From Spirochaetae bacterium HGW-Spirochaetae-1 (GTDB lineage Bacteria; Spirochaetota; UBA4802; UBA5550): a stretch of 64,000 bases of DNA. This document shows positions 33,884-42,913 of the stretch, piece by piece (the first letter of the stretch is position 1; each line of letters begins with the position of its first letter). Under the pieces are notes generated by a model. The model ran no database searches and was not told the origin of the DNA. It worked only from the letters and a program-made list of their open reading frames with translations. Both the position numbers and the translations under genes were made by a program. The DNA is taken from positions 124,001-188,000 of the forward strand of contig PGXY01000006.1 in NCBI GenBank assembly GCA_002839375.1, written 5' to 3'.

Positions 33884-34216
33884 ATGGAAACAAATAAAGT
33901 AAAGGTAAATATATTCGGACAAACCTACACCATCAAGGGTGATGCGCCTCCCGAATATATTCTCCAGCTTTCCGATTATGTAAACGGGAAAATGGAGGAA
34001 GTGAGCGCCAATATTGCCAATGCCAGTATGACGCAGGTGGCCATACTGGTGGCTCTCAATATCGCCGATGAGTATTTCCAGGTTAAAAAACTGAAAAGCG
34101 GGTTCGATAGCGCCGTGGAAGAAAAGGCGCAAAATCTTATATCGATGCTCGATGAAGGGCTGATCGGCGATATATTCTCCAGAAAAGACGCCATCATGCA
34201 GGAGCAGGAAAGATAA
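33884..34216 (+). CDS. zapA: Cell division protein ZapA
   Basis: Promotes FtsZ filament bundling. 110 residues: VKVNIFGQTYTIKGDAPPEY is the ZapA N-terminal sheet, followed by helix YVNGKMEEV and the coiled coil. It is paired with the ZapB-like gene immediately upstream. Confidence 0.88.
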   Translation: METNKVKVNIFGQTYTIKGDAPPEYILQLSDYVNGKMEEVSANIANASMTQVAILVALNIADEYFQVKKLKSGFDSAVEEKAQNLISMLDEGLIGDIFSRKDAIMQEQER

Positions 34217-34306
34217 TTACAGGCGCTGCTGATTTAGGCTCCTTCCCGGATCCGCAGGGGTTTTTATTCCCGAAAACCATTATAATCAGCGTGCGTAATA
34301 CCGGTC

Positions 34307-34876
34307 ATGAATGAATTCAGCCAAACCAGCGATGAGGACCTGGTAAAAATTTTCAGGGCAGGGGACGAAAAGGCCTTTAATGCATTGTATGCCCGTTATT
34401 ATCAGAAACTATTCAAACTGATTTATTATTATGTGAGAGACACAGATCTTGTTGAAGATGTGCTCCATAATGTTTTCATCCGTGTTTTCCGGCATGTCCA
34501 TACATTTAACCCTCAGAAATCATTTTCCGCATGGATCTATCAGATAGCCGTCAATTGCAGTAAAAATGAATTAAAGAAGCGCAAAAGGCATGATGACCTG
34601 GTCAGGCAGGCGGCCCTCGTCATCAGTGAAAAGGATGAGGCGGAACCGTCCCCCGAAGATGTAATCCTTACCCGCCATGACATACAGGCCTTCAGTGACG
34701 CGGTGAACAGTCTGAAAGAACGTTTTCGTGATGTTTTCCTGCTTCGTTTTGATCATAAAATGAAATACAGTGATATCGCTACGGTGCTGAAGTGCTCGGA
34801 GCGCACGGCGAAATGGAGAATGAAGAGGGCCGTGGAAAATATTGCGCTATTTTTAAGTGACCGTGGTATAATCTAG
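34307..34876 (+). CDS. ECF-type RNA polymerase sigma factor
   Basis: 189 residues with region 2 (AFNALYARYYQKLFKLIYYY ... VEDVLHNVFIRVFRHV) and region 4 (LKERFRDVFLLRFDHKMKYS then DIATVLKCSERTAKWRMKRA). 13 bp separate it from the FecR-propeller gene, so that protein is its probable regulator. Confidence 0.9.
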   Translation: MNEFSQTSDEDLVKIFRAGDEKAFNALYARYYQKLFKLIYYYVRDTDLVEDVLHNVFIRVFRHVHTFNPQKSFSAWIYQIAVNCSKNELKKRKRHDDLVRQAALVISEKDEAEPSPEDVILTRHDIQAFSDAVNSLKERFRDVFLLRFDHKMKYSDIATVLKCSERTAKWRMKRAVENIALFLSDRGII

Positions 34877-34889
34877 TGGATGGATTACT

Positions 34890-36866
34890 ATGCATGATGA
34901 CCTAATACAGTATGCCGCGTCAGCGGTGTCAAAGGGACGGCAGGGAACGTTAAATACGCATAAACTTACTGCCCTGCTCGAAAGAACTGAAGTGTTTGCA
35001 CCGGCCCCTGCTCTGGATCCCCGGTATGCCCTGCAGCGCATTAAAACGGCAGCTGCCGGTGACAGGATGCGCCTTTCTCCCATGGACATGCTTCGCCGGT
35101 ACGGAAAAGTCGGTATTCCGGCACTCGTGAGTGTAGCCATTGCTGCGGGTCTGACCTGGCATCTGATGCGCATCCCCGCCATGACCACGGTAATCACTGC
35201 CGCGGGAGGGAAAGTGCAGGTCTTTCAGGGCGGTCTTCTCTCGGAAACGCATTCCCCTATGCCGTTGCAGGAAGGTGCGGTGATCACAACTGAAACCGGG
35301 TCCGGCATCTCCCTGGAGACGGGAACGGGCTCGGGAGGGAAAATTTCGGTTCAAGCCGGTGAAAACAGCAGGTTTGTTTTAAGCCGCGCCGGGATATTGC
35401 AGGGAAAAATGTACTTCACCCTGACTCTGGAGAAGGGAAGCGTTGTCCTGCATGTGAACAGACTTGCCGCCGGGGATTCTGTGATGGTCAGAGCAGCCGA
35501 TTCCATGGCCGAGGTGAAAGGGACCGTTTTCGGCGTTGCTGTCATGGATAACGGGGAAACGGTATACGAGGTTCTCCAGGGTAAAATAAGGATGAGCAGA
35601 AGGATCCCATCTGGTGTCAGCCTGGACAGTGAAATAACGGACAGGATAAAGTCGGAATTGATGAATCAATCGGTTATACTGGAAGAAAAACAGTCCTGCC
35701 GCATACGGGAAACCATTTCCCTTTACAGGGGTATGACGGAGGAGAATTTTACCGCGAGGATAGAAAAGATACAGAAACCCCGGGTAAAAAACACACCGAT
35801 ACAGGAAATGATACTTGGTCTTGCCATGACGAGTCCGTGGGAAAAACCTTTCCCGGTTATTGTCACCGACCGCATTGAAAAGTCATCGGTTCCGGTAAGG
35901 CAACAAACTCTCCAGGAGAAAACCGCCGGACTGCTGTCAGTAGATAAAATCGTGCCTTCATCTTTTATCATATACTCACGCTACGGGGATTCCCTCATCA
36001 TGGCCGGGAGCAACGGTTATTTCGCGGCTGCCGGTTCCGGTGGTGCGCAATGGGACCTGGACCTGAAGAGGAGTATCCATATAAAACCTTTGCTTATGGC
36101 CGATTCTATGTATGTGGCTTCGGAAGACGGTGCGATCGTATCACTGGATATATTGAAAGGCTCCCTGCGATGGCAGAAACGGACTTTTTCATCACCGGAC
36201 AGGACAGTAAAACTGGCAGGGGATGGCGACTCAGTGTATCTCCTTTCCAGCCGGGGAACGGTACTGCGGCTGAAAAAGGATGGAACCGAGATATGGCGCA
36301 ACACGCTGGGAGAAGGGCCGGCGGCTCTCATTGTGACTCAGCATATGATTTTTGTACCGGGTAAAAACGGAATTATGGTGGGCTTTGATAAAAGAAAAGG
36401 CATCAAGGTGTTTAAAAGACAGTTTGACTCTATAATTACCATGGCTGTCAGTGGGGATTCCAGGATGTACCTGTTGACCGATACGGGCGCTGTCATCTGC
36501 TATGATTTCAAGAATGACGAAAAGTTATGGACTCTTGACCTTCATGAGCGCTCCCATGCTTCCATGCAGGTTGAAAAAGGATATCTCTATACTTTCAGCA
36601 CCGCTGGGCGGATCAGTAAAATCAGCAACCATGGTGAAATTCTATGGAGTTCCCAGGTGCGAAATGTCATCTCCCGCGACCCTGTTTTTGATGAAAGGAG
36701 GATATATATTCTCTGCGATCAGAGTTTTTACGTCCTGAAAAAGGATAATGGCCTCATAGTATGGTCCATGGTTTCACCGCCCGTACTCACCGGAAATATC
36801 ACCCTCTCGGAAAATAATATATACTTTGCCGCCCGTAAAAAGGGAGTTGTTATTTTAAAAAAATAA
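34890..36866 (+). CDS. FecR-domain protein with C-terminal PQQ-type beta-propeller
   Basis: 658 residues. A cytoplasmic N-terminus of about 70 residues is followed by one TM (about 74-92, VGIPALVSVAIAAGLTW), a FecR domain (about 105-240; AGGKVQVFQGG, ISLETGTGSGGKISVQAGEN, AEVKGTVFGVAVMDNGETVY), a linker, and from about residue 350 a BamB-like propeller of W-x-x-x-L blades (GAQWDLDLKRSI, GSLRWQKRTF, GTEIWRNTLGEG, EILWSSQVRN). FecR proteins control ECF sigma factors; the ECF gene is directly upstream. Fusion to a propeller would give the sensor a periplasmic ligand- or protein-binding module. Confidence 0.85.
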   Translation: MHDDLIQYAASAVSKGRQGTLNTHKLTALLERTEVFAPAPALDPRYALQRIKTAAAGDRMRLSPMDMLRRYGKVGIPALVSVAIAAGLTWHLMRIPAMTTVITAAGGKVQVFQGGLLSETHSPMPLQEGAVITTETGSGISLETGTGSGGKISVQAGENSRFVLSRAGILQGKMYFTLTLEKGSVVLHVNRLAAGDSVMVRAADSMAEVKGTVFGVAVMDNGETVYEVLQGKIRMSRRIPSGVSLDSEITDRIKSELMNQSVILEEKQSCRIRETISLYRGMTEENFTARIEKIQKPRVKNTPIQEMILGLAMTSPWEKPFPVIVTDRIEKSSVPVRQQTLQEKTAGLLSVDKIVPSSFIIYSRYGDSLIMAGSNGYFAAAGSGGAQWDLDLKRSIHIKPLLMADSMYVASEDGAIVSLDILKGSLRWQKRTFSSPDRTVKLAGDGDSVYLLSSRGTVLRLKKDGTEIWRNTLGEGPAALIVTQHMIFVPGKNGIMVGFDKRKGIKVFKRQFDSIITMAVSGDSRMYLLTDTGAVICYDFKNDEKLWTLDLHERSHASMQVEKGYLYTFSTAGRISKISNHGEILWSSQVRNVISRDPVFDERRIYILCDQSFYVLKKDNGLIVWSMVSPPVLTGNITLSENNIYFAARKKGVVILKK

Positions 36867-36904
36867 ACCGATATTTTAAAATGATAATGCCATTAAAAAA
36901 AGGG

Positions 36905-36932
36905 TTGAAATATGGCAAAAAATTTTTAGTAT
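36905..36932 (+). promoter_or_regulatory. Candidate promoter for the cheW-cheA unit
   Basis: TTGAAA (36905-36910), 16-bp spacer, TAGTAT (36927-36932), in the 242-bp AT-rich gap before cheW. No sigma-28-like or sigma-54-like element is convincing. Confidence 0.4.
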
Positions 36933-37108
36933 TAAATAAAAGTGTGCATTTTTATACTACTGAAATGGCACTTTTCCCGGTTTTGTCCCGGATACATGGC
37001 CGTGTGGAAGTAGCAGAAAAGACAATTTTTTCATCATAAATATTTTTATATTTGGAAATTATTTTAAAGAATGAGATAATTGATATAAATAACTTTCAGG
37101 ATAGAAAC

Positions 37109-37657
37109 ATGGATATAAGAGAACTACTGAAAAAAGATAAGGAACAAAAGGAAAATGACCAGTCCATTGAAGTGGAGGAGGTGATCAGCGGTTCCAGTAT
37201 TATCCAGCTGGTCAGTTTTGTCCTCGATGATGTGGAATATGGTGTTGATATCCTGGCGGTTCATGAGATATTACGTATTCCCGACATCACGCGTCTTCCC
37301 AACACCCCTCATTTTATCAAGGGTGTGATCAACCTGCGGGGGAATGTGATCCCCGTTGTGGATGTAAGAAAGCGTTTCGGTTATACCCAGGGAAAAATAA
37401 CCGATCTGACGCGTATTATTGTCATTGAAACCAATGACAAACAGATAGGTCTTCTCGTTGACAATGTCCACCAGGTTGTGAGGATCCCCGTGAGTCACGT
37501 AGATCCTCCCTCGGAACTTATTGAAGGTGTATCCGATGAATTCATAACCGGTATCGGCCGCCTCAAGGACAGGCTTATAGTCATTCTGAATATCAGCAAT
37601 ATCATTTTTGAAGAAGAAGATGAAACGGCCCTTGTTCAGAGCGAATTGATGCGATAA
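37109..37657 (+). CDS. cheW: Chemotaxis coupling protein CheW
   Basis: 182 residues with a charged N-terminal extension of about 28 residues before the CheW fold (IIQLVSFVLDDVEYGVDILA, then HFIKGVINLRGNVIPVVDVR). Couples receptors to CheA. ATG 37109 is preferred to TTG 37052 because AGGA lies 7 nt upstream. First gene of the cheW-cheA-cheB-cheY block. Confidence 0.93.
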   Translation: MDIRELLKKDKEQKENDQSIEVEEVISGSSIIQLVSFVLDDVEYGVDILAVHEILRIPDITRLPNTPHFIKGVINLRGNVIPVVDVRKRFGYTQGKITDLTRIIVIETNDKQIGLLVDNVHQVVRIPVSHVDPPSELIEGVSDEFITGIGRLKDRLIVILNISNIIFEEEDETALVQSELMR

Positions 37658-37674
37658 TCAGATTCGGATTGTAG

Positions 37675-37693
37675 AGATCCCTTCCGGGGATCT
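37675..37693 (+). terminator. Small hairpin between cheW and cheA
   Basis: AGATCCC (37675-37681) pairs with GGGATCT (37687-37693) with a 5-nt loop. A T-poor tail follows, so it is at most an attenuator lowering cheA relative to cheW, or an RNA-processing site. Confidence 0.4.
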
Positions 37694-37748
37694 TTGCGGT
37701 TTCCATTGATGTAATAAAAAATTGTGAGAGCAAAAACGGAGTAAATGT

Positions 37749-40700
37749 ATGACATTTTCCCTCGGCGAATATCAGGATATTTTTCTCGAAGAAGCGGATG
37801 AACAGCTTCAGGAATTAAATCAAAACCTGCTGGAACTGGAAAAAAATCCCGGCAACAGTGATATCATCAACAATATTTTCCGCGCAGCCCATTCTCTCAA
37901 GAGTTCTGCGGCTTTTGTGGGTCTCAACGATCTCAGTGATCTGGCTCACAAGATGGAAAATCTTCTGCAGGGCATACGGGACCAGACCATGGAAATAACC
38001 CCGCAGATTGTTGATGTAATATTCAAGTGTTTCGATGCCATCAATTCCGTCATTGAAACTGTTTCATCGGGTGAGGAACCGACGCAGGACCTGACCTGGA
38101 TAATAGATGAAATAATTGCCGTTAGTGAACGCGGCCGCAAGGGAGAAAAAGCACAGGGCAAGAAGGAGACTGCGGGGAAGAAGGGTTCTCAGGTTGAGAA
38201 TGCACCCAAAACCGTCCTTGATGCCGAAGACAGCAAGAGTATCCGCGATTATATCGAGCAGGGAAGTCTCTGCTTTGAAATAACCGTCACGATTGAATCG
38301 GGAGCACAGATGAAGTGGATCAAGGGCCAGCTTGTCATGAGTAACCTGGAAAAGCTTGGTCACGTGGTGAAAACCATCCCCTCACTGGAAGACCTCAGCG
38401 ATGATAGTTCCGGCAATATATTCAAGATCATCCTGTGTACTGACAAGAATAAAAACGATATTATCAAATCCTGCAATATCGATCAAATAGCCGGCGTTGC
38501 TCTGAAAACCATAGGGATAGAACGCAAGGACGGCAAGCTGATGCTGAAATTCGGTTCACTCGAAGATGTGAATCTCGTCTCACAGGATGGAGCGGGTCCC
38601 ATTGCAGCGGAAAAACCTGAAGCGATCGAAATTGCCGTGGAAGATGTTGTTGATGAATATGTAGAGCCCGATGCGGAAGATGAACCGATTGTAGCTGAAA
38701 TAGAGAAGGATGAGCACAAGGGCCTGGATCGGGACGAGACCGATAAAAGACGGGGCCCCATCCTGAAAACGGTCAAGGTTTCTATCGATAAACTGGACCA
38801 TCTCCTGAACAATGTGGGGGAACTGGTCATTGCCAATTCCGGTTTCTACCGCCTCTATGAAGAGCTCAGGAAGTTGAGCGGCGACAAATCCATTGTCAAT
38901 GAATTTAAAAACAGAATGGAGCAGATGTCCCGAATCGCCAAAGACCTGCAGACCGGCATCATGAAAACCAGGATGGTGCCCATCGGGCAGGTTCTCACCA
39001 GGTTTAACAGGCTGGTCCGCGACCTTGCCAAGGAACATGGCAAAAAGATTGAACTCATTATCCAGGGAGAGGAGACTGAGCTGGATAAAAAAGTTATTGA
39101 TGCGATCGGCGAACCACTGATGCACCTGATCCGGAATGCCATGGATCACGGCATTGAACTGCCTGAAGAACGGCGGAAGCTGGGTAAATCGGAAATAGCC
39201 CATGTCACTCTCAACGCGCACCAGGGAGGCAACCAGATATTCGTGGAAGTCAGTGACGACGGTCGCGGCCTTGATGCCGACCTGATAAAAAGAAAGGTTA
39301 TAGAAAAAAATATGACAACCGCGGAAGCGCTGGCCAATATGGATAACAGCGATATCTACAACTTCATATTCGCTCCCGGTTTTTCAACGGCGAAAAAGGT
39401 AACGGACATTTCCGGGCGCGGCGTTGGAATGAATGTTGTGAAGGAAATAGTCAATGAGCTCAATGGAAACGTGAGCATAGAAACCGAGTTCGGTATGGGA
39501 ACCCGTTTTGTCATGGCATTCCCGCTGACTCTAGCCATCATTCCGGCCATCATGACCAGGGTGCGGAAGGAAATGTTTGCCATTCCTCTTTCCGATGTTA
39601 ACGAAACTATTAAAATATCACAGTCCGATATCACCACCATCGAGGGCCATGAGGTTATAAATCTGCGTGGTGAAATACTCTCACTGCTGCGTCTGAACCA
39701 GTTTGTTACAATGAAAAGTGCCCTTAAGCCCGACGATAAGATTCCTGTCGTTGTTGTGGCCTATGGGAACAGGAAAATAGGACTCATGGTGGATTTTCTC
39801 GAAGGGAAGCTGGAGATCGTTATCAAGTCCCTGGAACAGAATTATAAGACAGTGGAGGGTCTTGCCGGCGCTTCCATTCTCGGTGACGGGAGCATCTGTC
39901 TTATTCTTGACGTGGCAGCCATGATCAATAAAACCATCATTGATCAGGAAAAGATGTCACACCTTGACAGGGATGCCGTTCTTCGTTTCCGCGAGGCGGA
40001 AATCGAGGAAATGGATGAGATTGAGGATTATGTGCAGAAATCGTCAAAGCAGGTTGCCGTAAGGGAATCCGCTCTCCCGCCGCTGGATTTGGGCAAGGAA
40101 CGGATCAGGAAGGATGAACCGCTGCCTTTTGAACCAACAACTGAGACGATCGGAAAAAAAGATATACCTCTTCCCGGGATAAGCATGGCCGGGAGTCCGG
40201 AAGTGGAGACAAAACCGGACTTTAAAGAACCTGAAAGCAGCAAGATAAAAGAAGAGCCCATACCGGAAGAGCTGATTGAAGATATGACTGATGAAGAAGA
40301 AGCTCATCCTGAAGAAGGGGAAGTGGAGGTTGAGGAAAAAGTCCACGCAGCCCTGGCTGATTTCAGAAAGGAGCTCAAGGATAATATACAGAGCACCATT
40401 GGCGGCGATCCCAATGCCCACATGATTTCCACCCTGGATATCGGGCCCGATGCGCTCCGGGAATTCCAGCTCATCGCCAACATCGGCGCTGCCAATGCCG
40501 CGGAATCGCTTTCTAAAATTCTCCAGAAGAGGATTGACCTTTCAATTCCGGAAGTAAATGTGTGGCCTACGGAAAAAATTCCGGAAAAAGTGGGGAACAT
40601 CGACAGTGCCTATATTGGTGTCATGCTTCCCGTGGTAGGCGAGGCCCAGGGAACCATGCTGTTTATTATTGATGAAAATGTCGGTTTTGAACTGATTGAT

Positions 40701-41042
40701 ATGCTGTATGGTTCATCCTCGAAGGAATCAAAAATTCTTAACGAGGACGGCGAATCAGCCCTTATGGAGATAACGAATATTATCGGATCTTCGGTGCTCA
40801 ACGTTTTTGCTGAGAAGACAGCCCTGGCAATAAAACCCGAGGTTCCAACCATAGTGCATGATTATATGCAATCTATCATGGACTCAATTCTCATTAAATA
40901 TAATATGACCAGTGATTATGCCATTATAATGGATACGGCATTCTATTTTGAGAATGATCAGGTTATCGGAAATCTGCTTCTTCTGCCGGAAACGAATTCA
41001 ATGAAACGGATGGTTGATAAGCTGAGGTCGACTCATGTCTAA
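37749..41042 (+). CDS. cheA: Chemotaxis kinase CheA fused to a C-terminal CheC-type phosphatase domain
   Basis: 1097 residues, about 400 longer than typical CheA. The HPt domain has H48 in AAHSLKSSAAFVG; a P2-like region covers about 165-275; P3 about 345-420; the P4 kinase has EPLMHLIRNAMDHGIELPEE (about 451) and GRGVGMNVVKE; P5 is about 600-745. An acidic/Pro linker (about 760-885) leads to a CheC domain (about 890-1095) with two related helices. The first (from D901) has Leu908 where the catalytic Glu would be (N911 present). The second keeps S1003, E1007, N1010 and P1033, matching the CheC pattern S-x3-E-x2-N-x22-P. The protein would phosphorylate CheY and dephosphorylate CheY-P. GGAG is 7 nt before ATG 37749; the 3' end overlaps cheB2 by 8 bp. 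Confidence 0.93.
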   Translation: MTFSLGEYQDIFLEEADEQLQELNQNLLELEKNPGNSDIINNIFRAAHSLKSSAAFVGLNDLSDLAHKMENLLQGIRDQTMEITPQIVDVIFKCFDAINSVIETVSSGEEPTQDLTWIIDEIIAVSERGRKGEKAQGKKETAGKKGSQVENAPKTVLDAEDSKSIRDYIEQGSLCFEITVTIESGAQMKWIKGQLVMSNLEKLGHVVKTIPSLEDLSDDSSGNIFKIILCTDKNKNDIIKSCNIDQIAGVALKTIGIERKDGKLMLKFGSLEDVNLVSQDGAGPIAAEKPEAIEIAVEDVVDEYVEPDAEDEPIVAEIEKDEHKGLDRDETDKRRGPILKTVKVSIDKLDHLLNNVGELVIANSGFYRLYEELRKLSGDKSIVNEFKNRMEQMSRIAKDLQTGIMKTRMVPIGQVLTRFNRLVRDLAKEHGKKIELIIQGEETELDKKVIDAIGEPLMHLIRNAMDHGIELPEERRKLGKSEIAHVTLNAHQGGNQIFVEVSDDGRGLDADLIKRKVIEKNMTTAEALANMDNSDIYNFIFAPGFSTAKKVTDISGRGVGMNVVKEIVNELNGNVSIETEFGMGTRFVMAFPLTLAIIPAIMTRVRKEMFAIPLSDVNETIKISQSDITTIEGHEVINLRGEILSLLRLNQFVTMKSALKPDDKIPVVVVAYGNRKIGLMVDFLEGKLEIVIKSLEQNYKTVEGLAGASILGDGSICLILDVAAMINKTIIDQEKMSHLDRDAVLRFREAEIEEMDEIEDYVQKSSKQVAVRESALPPLDLGKERIRKDEPLPFEPTTETIGKKDIPLPGISMAGSPEVETKPDFKEPESSKIKEEPIPEELIEDMTDEEEAHPEEGEVEVEEKVHAALADFRKELKDNIQSTIGGDPNAHMISTLDIGPDALREFQLIANIGAANAAESLSKILQKRIDLSIPEVNVWPTEKIPEKVGNIDSAYIGVMLPVVGEAQGTMLFIIDENVGFELIDMLYGSSSKESKILNEDGESALMEITNIIGSSVLNVFAEKTALAIKPEVPTIVHDYMQSIMDSILIKYNMTSDYAIIMDTAFYFENDQVIGNLLLLPETNSMKRMVDKLRSTHV

Positions 41043-42108
41043 GCAGATACGAGTCCTGGTTGTGGATGATTCTGCTCTTGTGAGAAAAATAACCACGGAC
41101 ATTCTTGAGAGTGATCCACAGATCAAGGTCATCGGTACCGCCAATAACGGAAAAACCGCCATATATAAGAATGAAGAATTGGATCCTGATGTTATTACCA
41201 TGGACATCGAGATGCCCATACTGGATGGCCTGTCAGCACTGAAAGCCATCATAGAAACAAGACCAAAGCCGGTCATAATGATGAGCGTGCTGACACAGCA
41301 TGGAGCAGATGCAACATTCAAGGCCCTTGATCTGGGTGCGGTTGATTTTATTCCTAAACCATCCTCGATGCTTTCCCTGTCCGTTGATGAAATCGGCGAT
41401 CTTCTCATTACGAAAGTAAAATCCGTTGCCGGTATAACTGTCGCCAAAAGGGCACAGAAGAAGGACCCGGAAATAATGAAGATGGTCGGTCCCCAGTTGG
41501 AGGATGTCGTCAAGAACCGTGTTTTCGGCAAGGAGAGTAAAAGCCAGAAGGTTGTGGGAATAGGAACTTCCACGGGAGGCCCCTCGGCCCTTCTCCAGGT
41601 TTTTAAGGCCTTTCCTGAAAACTTTCCGGCGCCTGTCCTGGTCGTGCAGCATATGCCCGAGGGCTTTACCAAGGCTTTTGCAGATCGTCTGAACAGCAGT
41701 TCCTATCTGGATATAAAAGAGGCCGAAGATGGAGACAGGGCTCTGCCGGGCTGCGGGTTTATAGCGCCGGGACATTCTCACTTGCTCCTGGAAAAAAGAC
41801 GCAATGACCTGGTTGTACGAGTAGTTAAAGGGGAAAAAGTGTCGGGTCATCGGCCATCAATAGATGTGCTTTTCAATTCGCTGGCTGAAACAGTGGGGAG
41901 AGAAACTGTTGCCGTCATCATGACCGGGATGGGGAAGGATGGTGCCGACGGCATAGGCTATATCAGAAAGAGCGGCGGTTATACTATTGCCCAGAATGAA
42001 GAAACTTCCGTGGTATTCGGTATGAACAGGGTTGCCGTGGAAAAGGGTGGAGTAAAAGAAGTGGTGCCTCTTTCCGATATTACAAAAAAAATTGTTGAAC
42101 ATATATAA
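41035..42108 (+). CDS. cheB: Chemotaxis methylesterase CheB (copy 2)
   Basis: 357 residues: receiver VLVVDDSALVRKI with VITMDIEMPILDGL, then methylesterase motifs GIGTSTGGPSALL, VVQHMPEGFTKAFAD and MTGMGKDGADG. It is more typical in sequence than copy 1 at 1429-2493. It overlaps cheA by 8 bp. With cheR/cheD elsewhere, it completes adaptation for this block. Confidence 0.95.
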   Translation: MSKQIRVLVVDDSALVRKITTDILESDPQIKVIGTANNGKTAIYKNEELDPDVITMDIEMPILDGLSALKAIIETRPKPVIMMSVLTQHGADATFKALDLGAVDFIPKPSSMLSLSVDEIGDLLITKVKSVAGITVAKRAQKKDPEIMKMVGPQLEDVVKNRVFGKESKSQKVVGIGTSTGGPSALLQVFKAFPENFPAPVLVVQHMPEGFTKAFADRLNSSSYLDIKEAEDGDRALPGCGFIAPGHSHLLLEKRRNDLVVRVVKGEKVSGHRPSIDVLFNSLAETVGRETVAVIMTGMGKDGADGIGYIRKSGGYTIAQNEETSVVFGMNRVAVEKGGVKEVVPLSDITKKIVEHI

Positions 42109-42277
42109 TAACGTGCTATGCTGAAGGGGCGCAGGGCATATATTGCTTTAAAAATTGAATGGTTCGGTCGATATTTTAATTGATTTTTATTACCATAACG
42201 GTTTAACTGGTATGGTAGAAAGATGTGATGAATAAATAGATTTTCTTCTTTTAGACAAAAATTTGTGGAGATAAAAA

Positions 42278-42637
42278 ATGGCGAGAGTTTTAATCGTTGA
42301 TGATGCAAAATTCATGAGAACGCTTGTCAAGGATGCGCTTGTTCCTGCGGGACATGAAATTGTTGGTGAAGCCGAAAACGGAAATGAAGCGGTAAATCTG
42401 TATAAAAAGCTGAAACCTGATCTTACAACCATGGATATTACCATGAGGGAGAAAGACGGGATTGAGGCTGCTGAGGAAATACTGACTTTTGATCCTGACG
42501 CACGGATAATTATGGTAACGGCTCTCGGACAGGAAAATCTGCTTACCAAGGCAATAAAGCTTGGTGTTAAGGATTTTGTTGTTAAACCATTTCCACCGGA
42601 AAGACTCCAGAAAGCCGCAGAGAAAGCCCTTTCATAA
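42278..42637 (+). CDS. cheY: Chemotaxis response regulator CheY
   Basis: 119-residue single receiver domain. LIVDDAKFMRTLVKDAL supplies the acidic pocket, LTTMDITMREKDGIEA contains the phospho-Asp, and K in DFVVKPFPPERL is the conserved Lys. Substrate of the CheA-CheC protein; 169 bp after cheB2, so it may have its own promoter. A strong terminator follows. Confidence 0.93.
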   Translation: MARVLIVDDAKFMRTLVKDALVPAGHEIVGEAENGNEAVNLYKKLKPDLTTMDITMREKDGIEAAEEILTFDPDARIIMVTALGQENLLTKAIKLGVKDFVVKPFPPERLQKAAEKALS

Positions 42638-42670
42638 GTTTTATCTGATACATATAATGTGAAATCGCCA

Positions 42671-42710
42671 ACCCCTCTTCCTGTTGAGACTGAAGAGGGG
42701 TTTTAATTTT
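42671..42710 (+). terminator. Strong rho-independent terminator after cheY
   Basis: ACCCCTCTTC (42671-42680) pairs perfectly with GAAGAGGGGT (42692-42701) with an 11-nt loop, followed by TTTAATTTT. It ends the chemotaxis block. The 200 bp to scpA contain no gene. Confidence 0.9.
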
Positions 42711-42913
42711 CTGAGGATTTTTTTGATTACCTTTCGTGCTCTTATTGGGAGTCTTGGGCAACATTTGAAGTAAAGAAAAAAAGCTTTCCAGCAGAAATGT
42801 TATTGTAATTTTTGTGTATTTTTCAAGTCTGATTCATTACTATACCACACTAATCAAAAAACAGACATCATCGTAAAACTACAGGATCAAATTAATCTCG
42901 GTAAGTAGACGGC

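Noticed and set aside
33866-34132. Minus-strand ORFs across zapA and the ZapB-like gene, including a Ser-rich 261-codon frame at 33059-33844
   Set aside because: The Ser-rich frame is the complement of the GAT/GAA-rich acidic tail and shows no start or domain; zapA fits the plus strand.
36966-36980. TGGCAC as a sigma-54 -24 element before cheW
   Set aside because: The -12 position reads CCGG rather than TTGC, so the element is incomplete.
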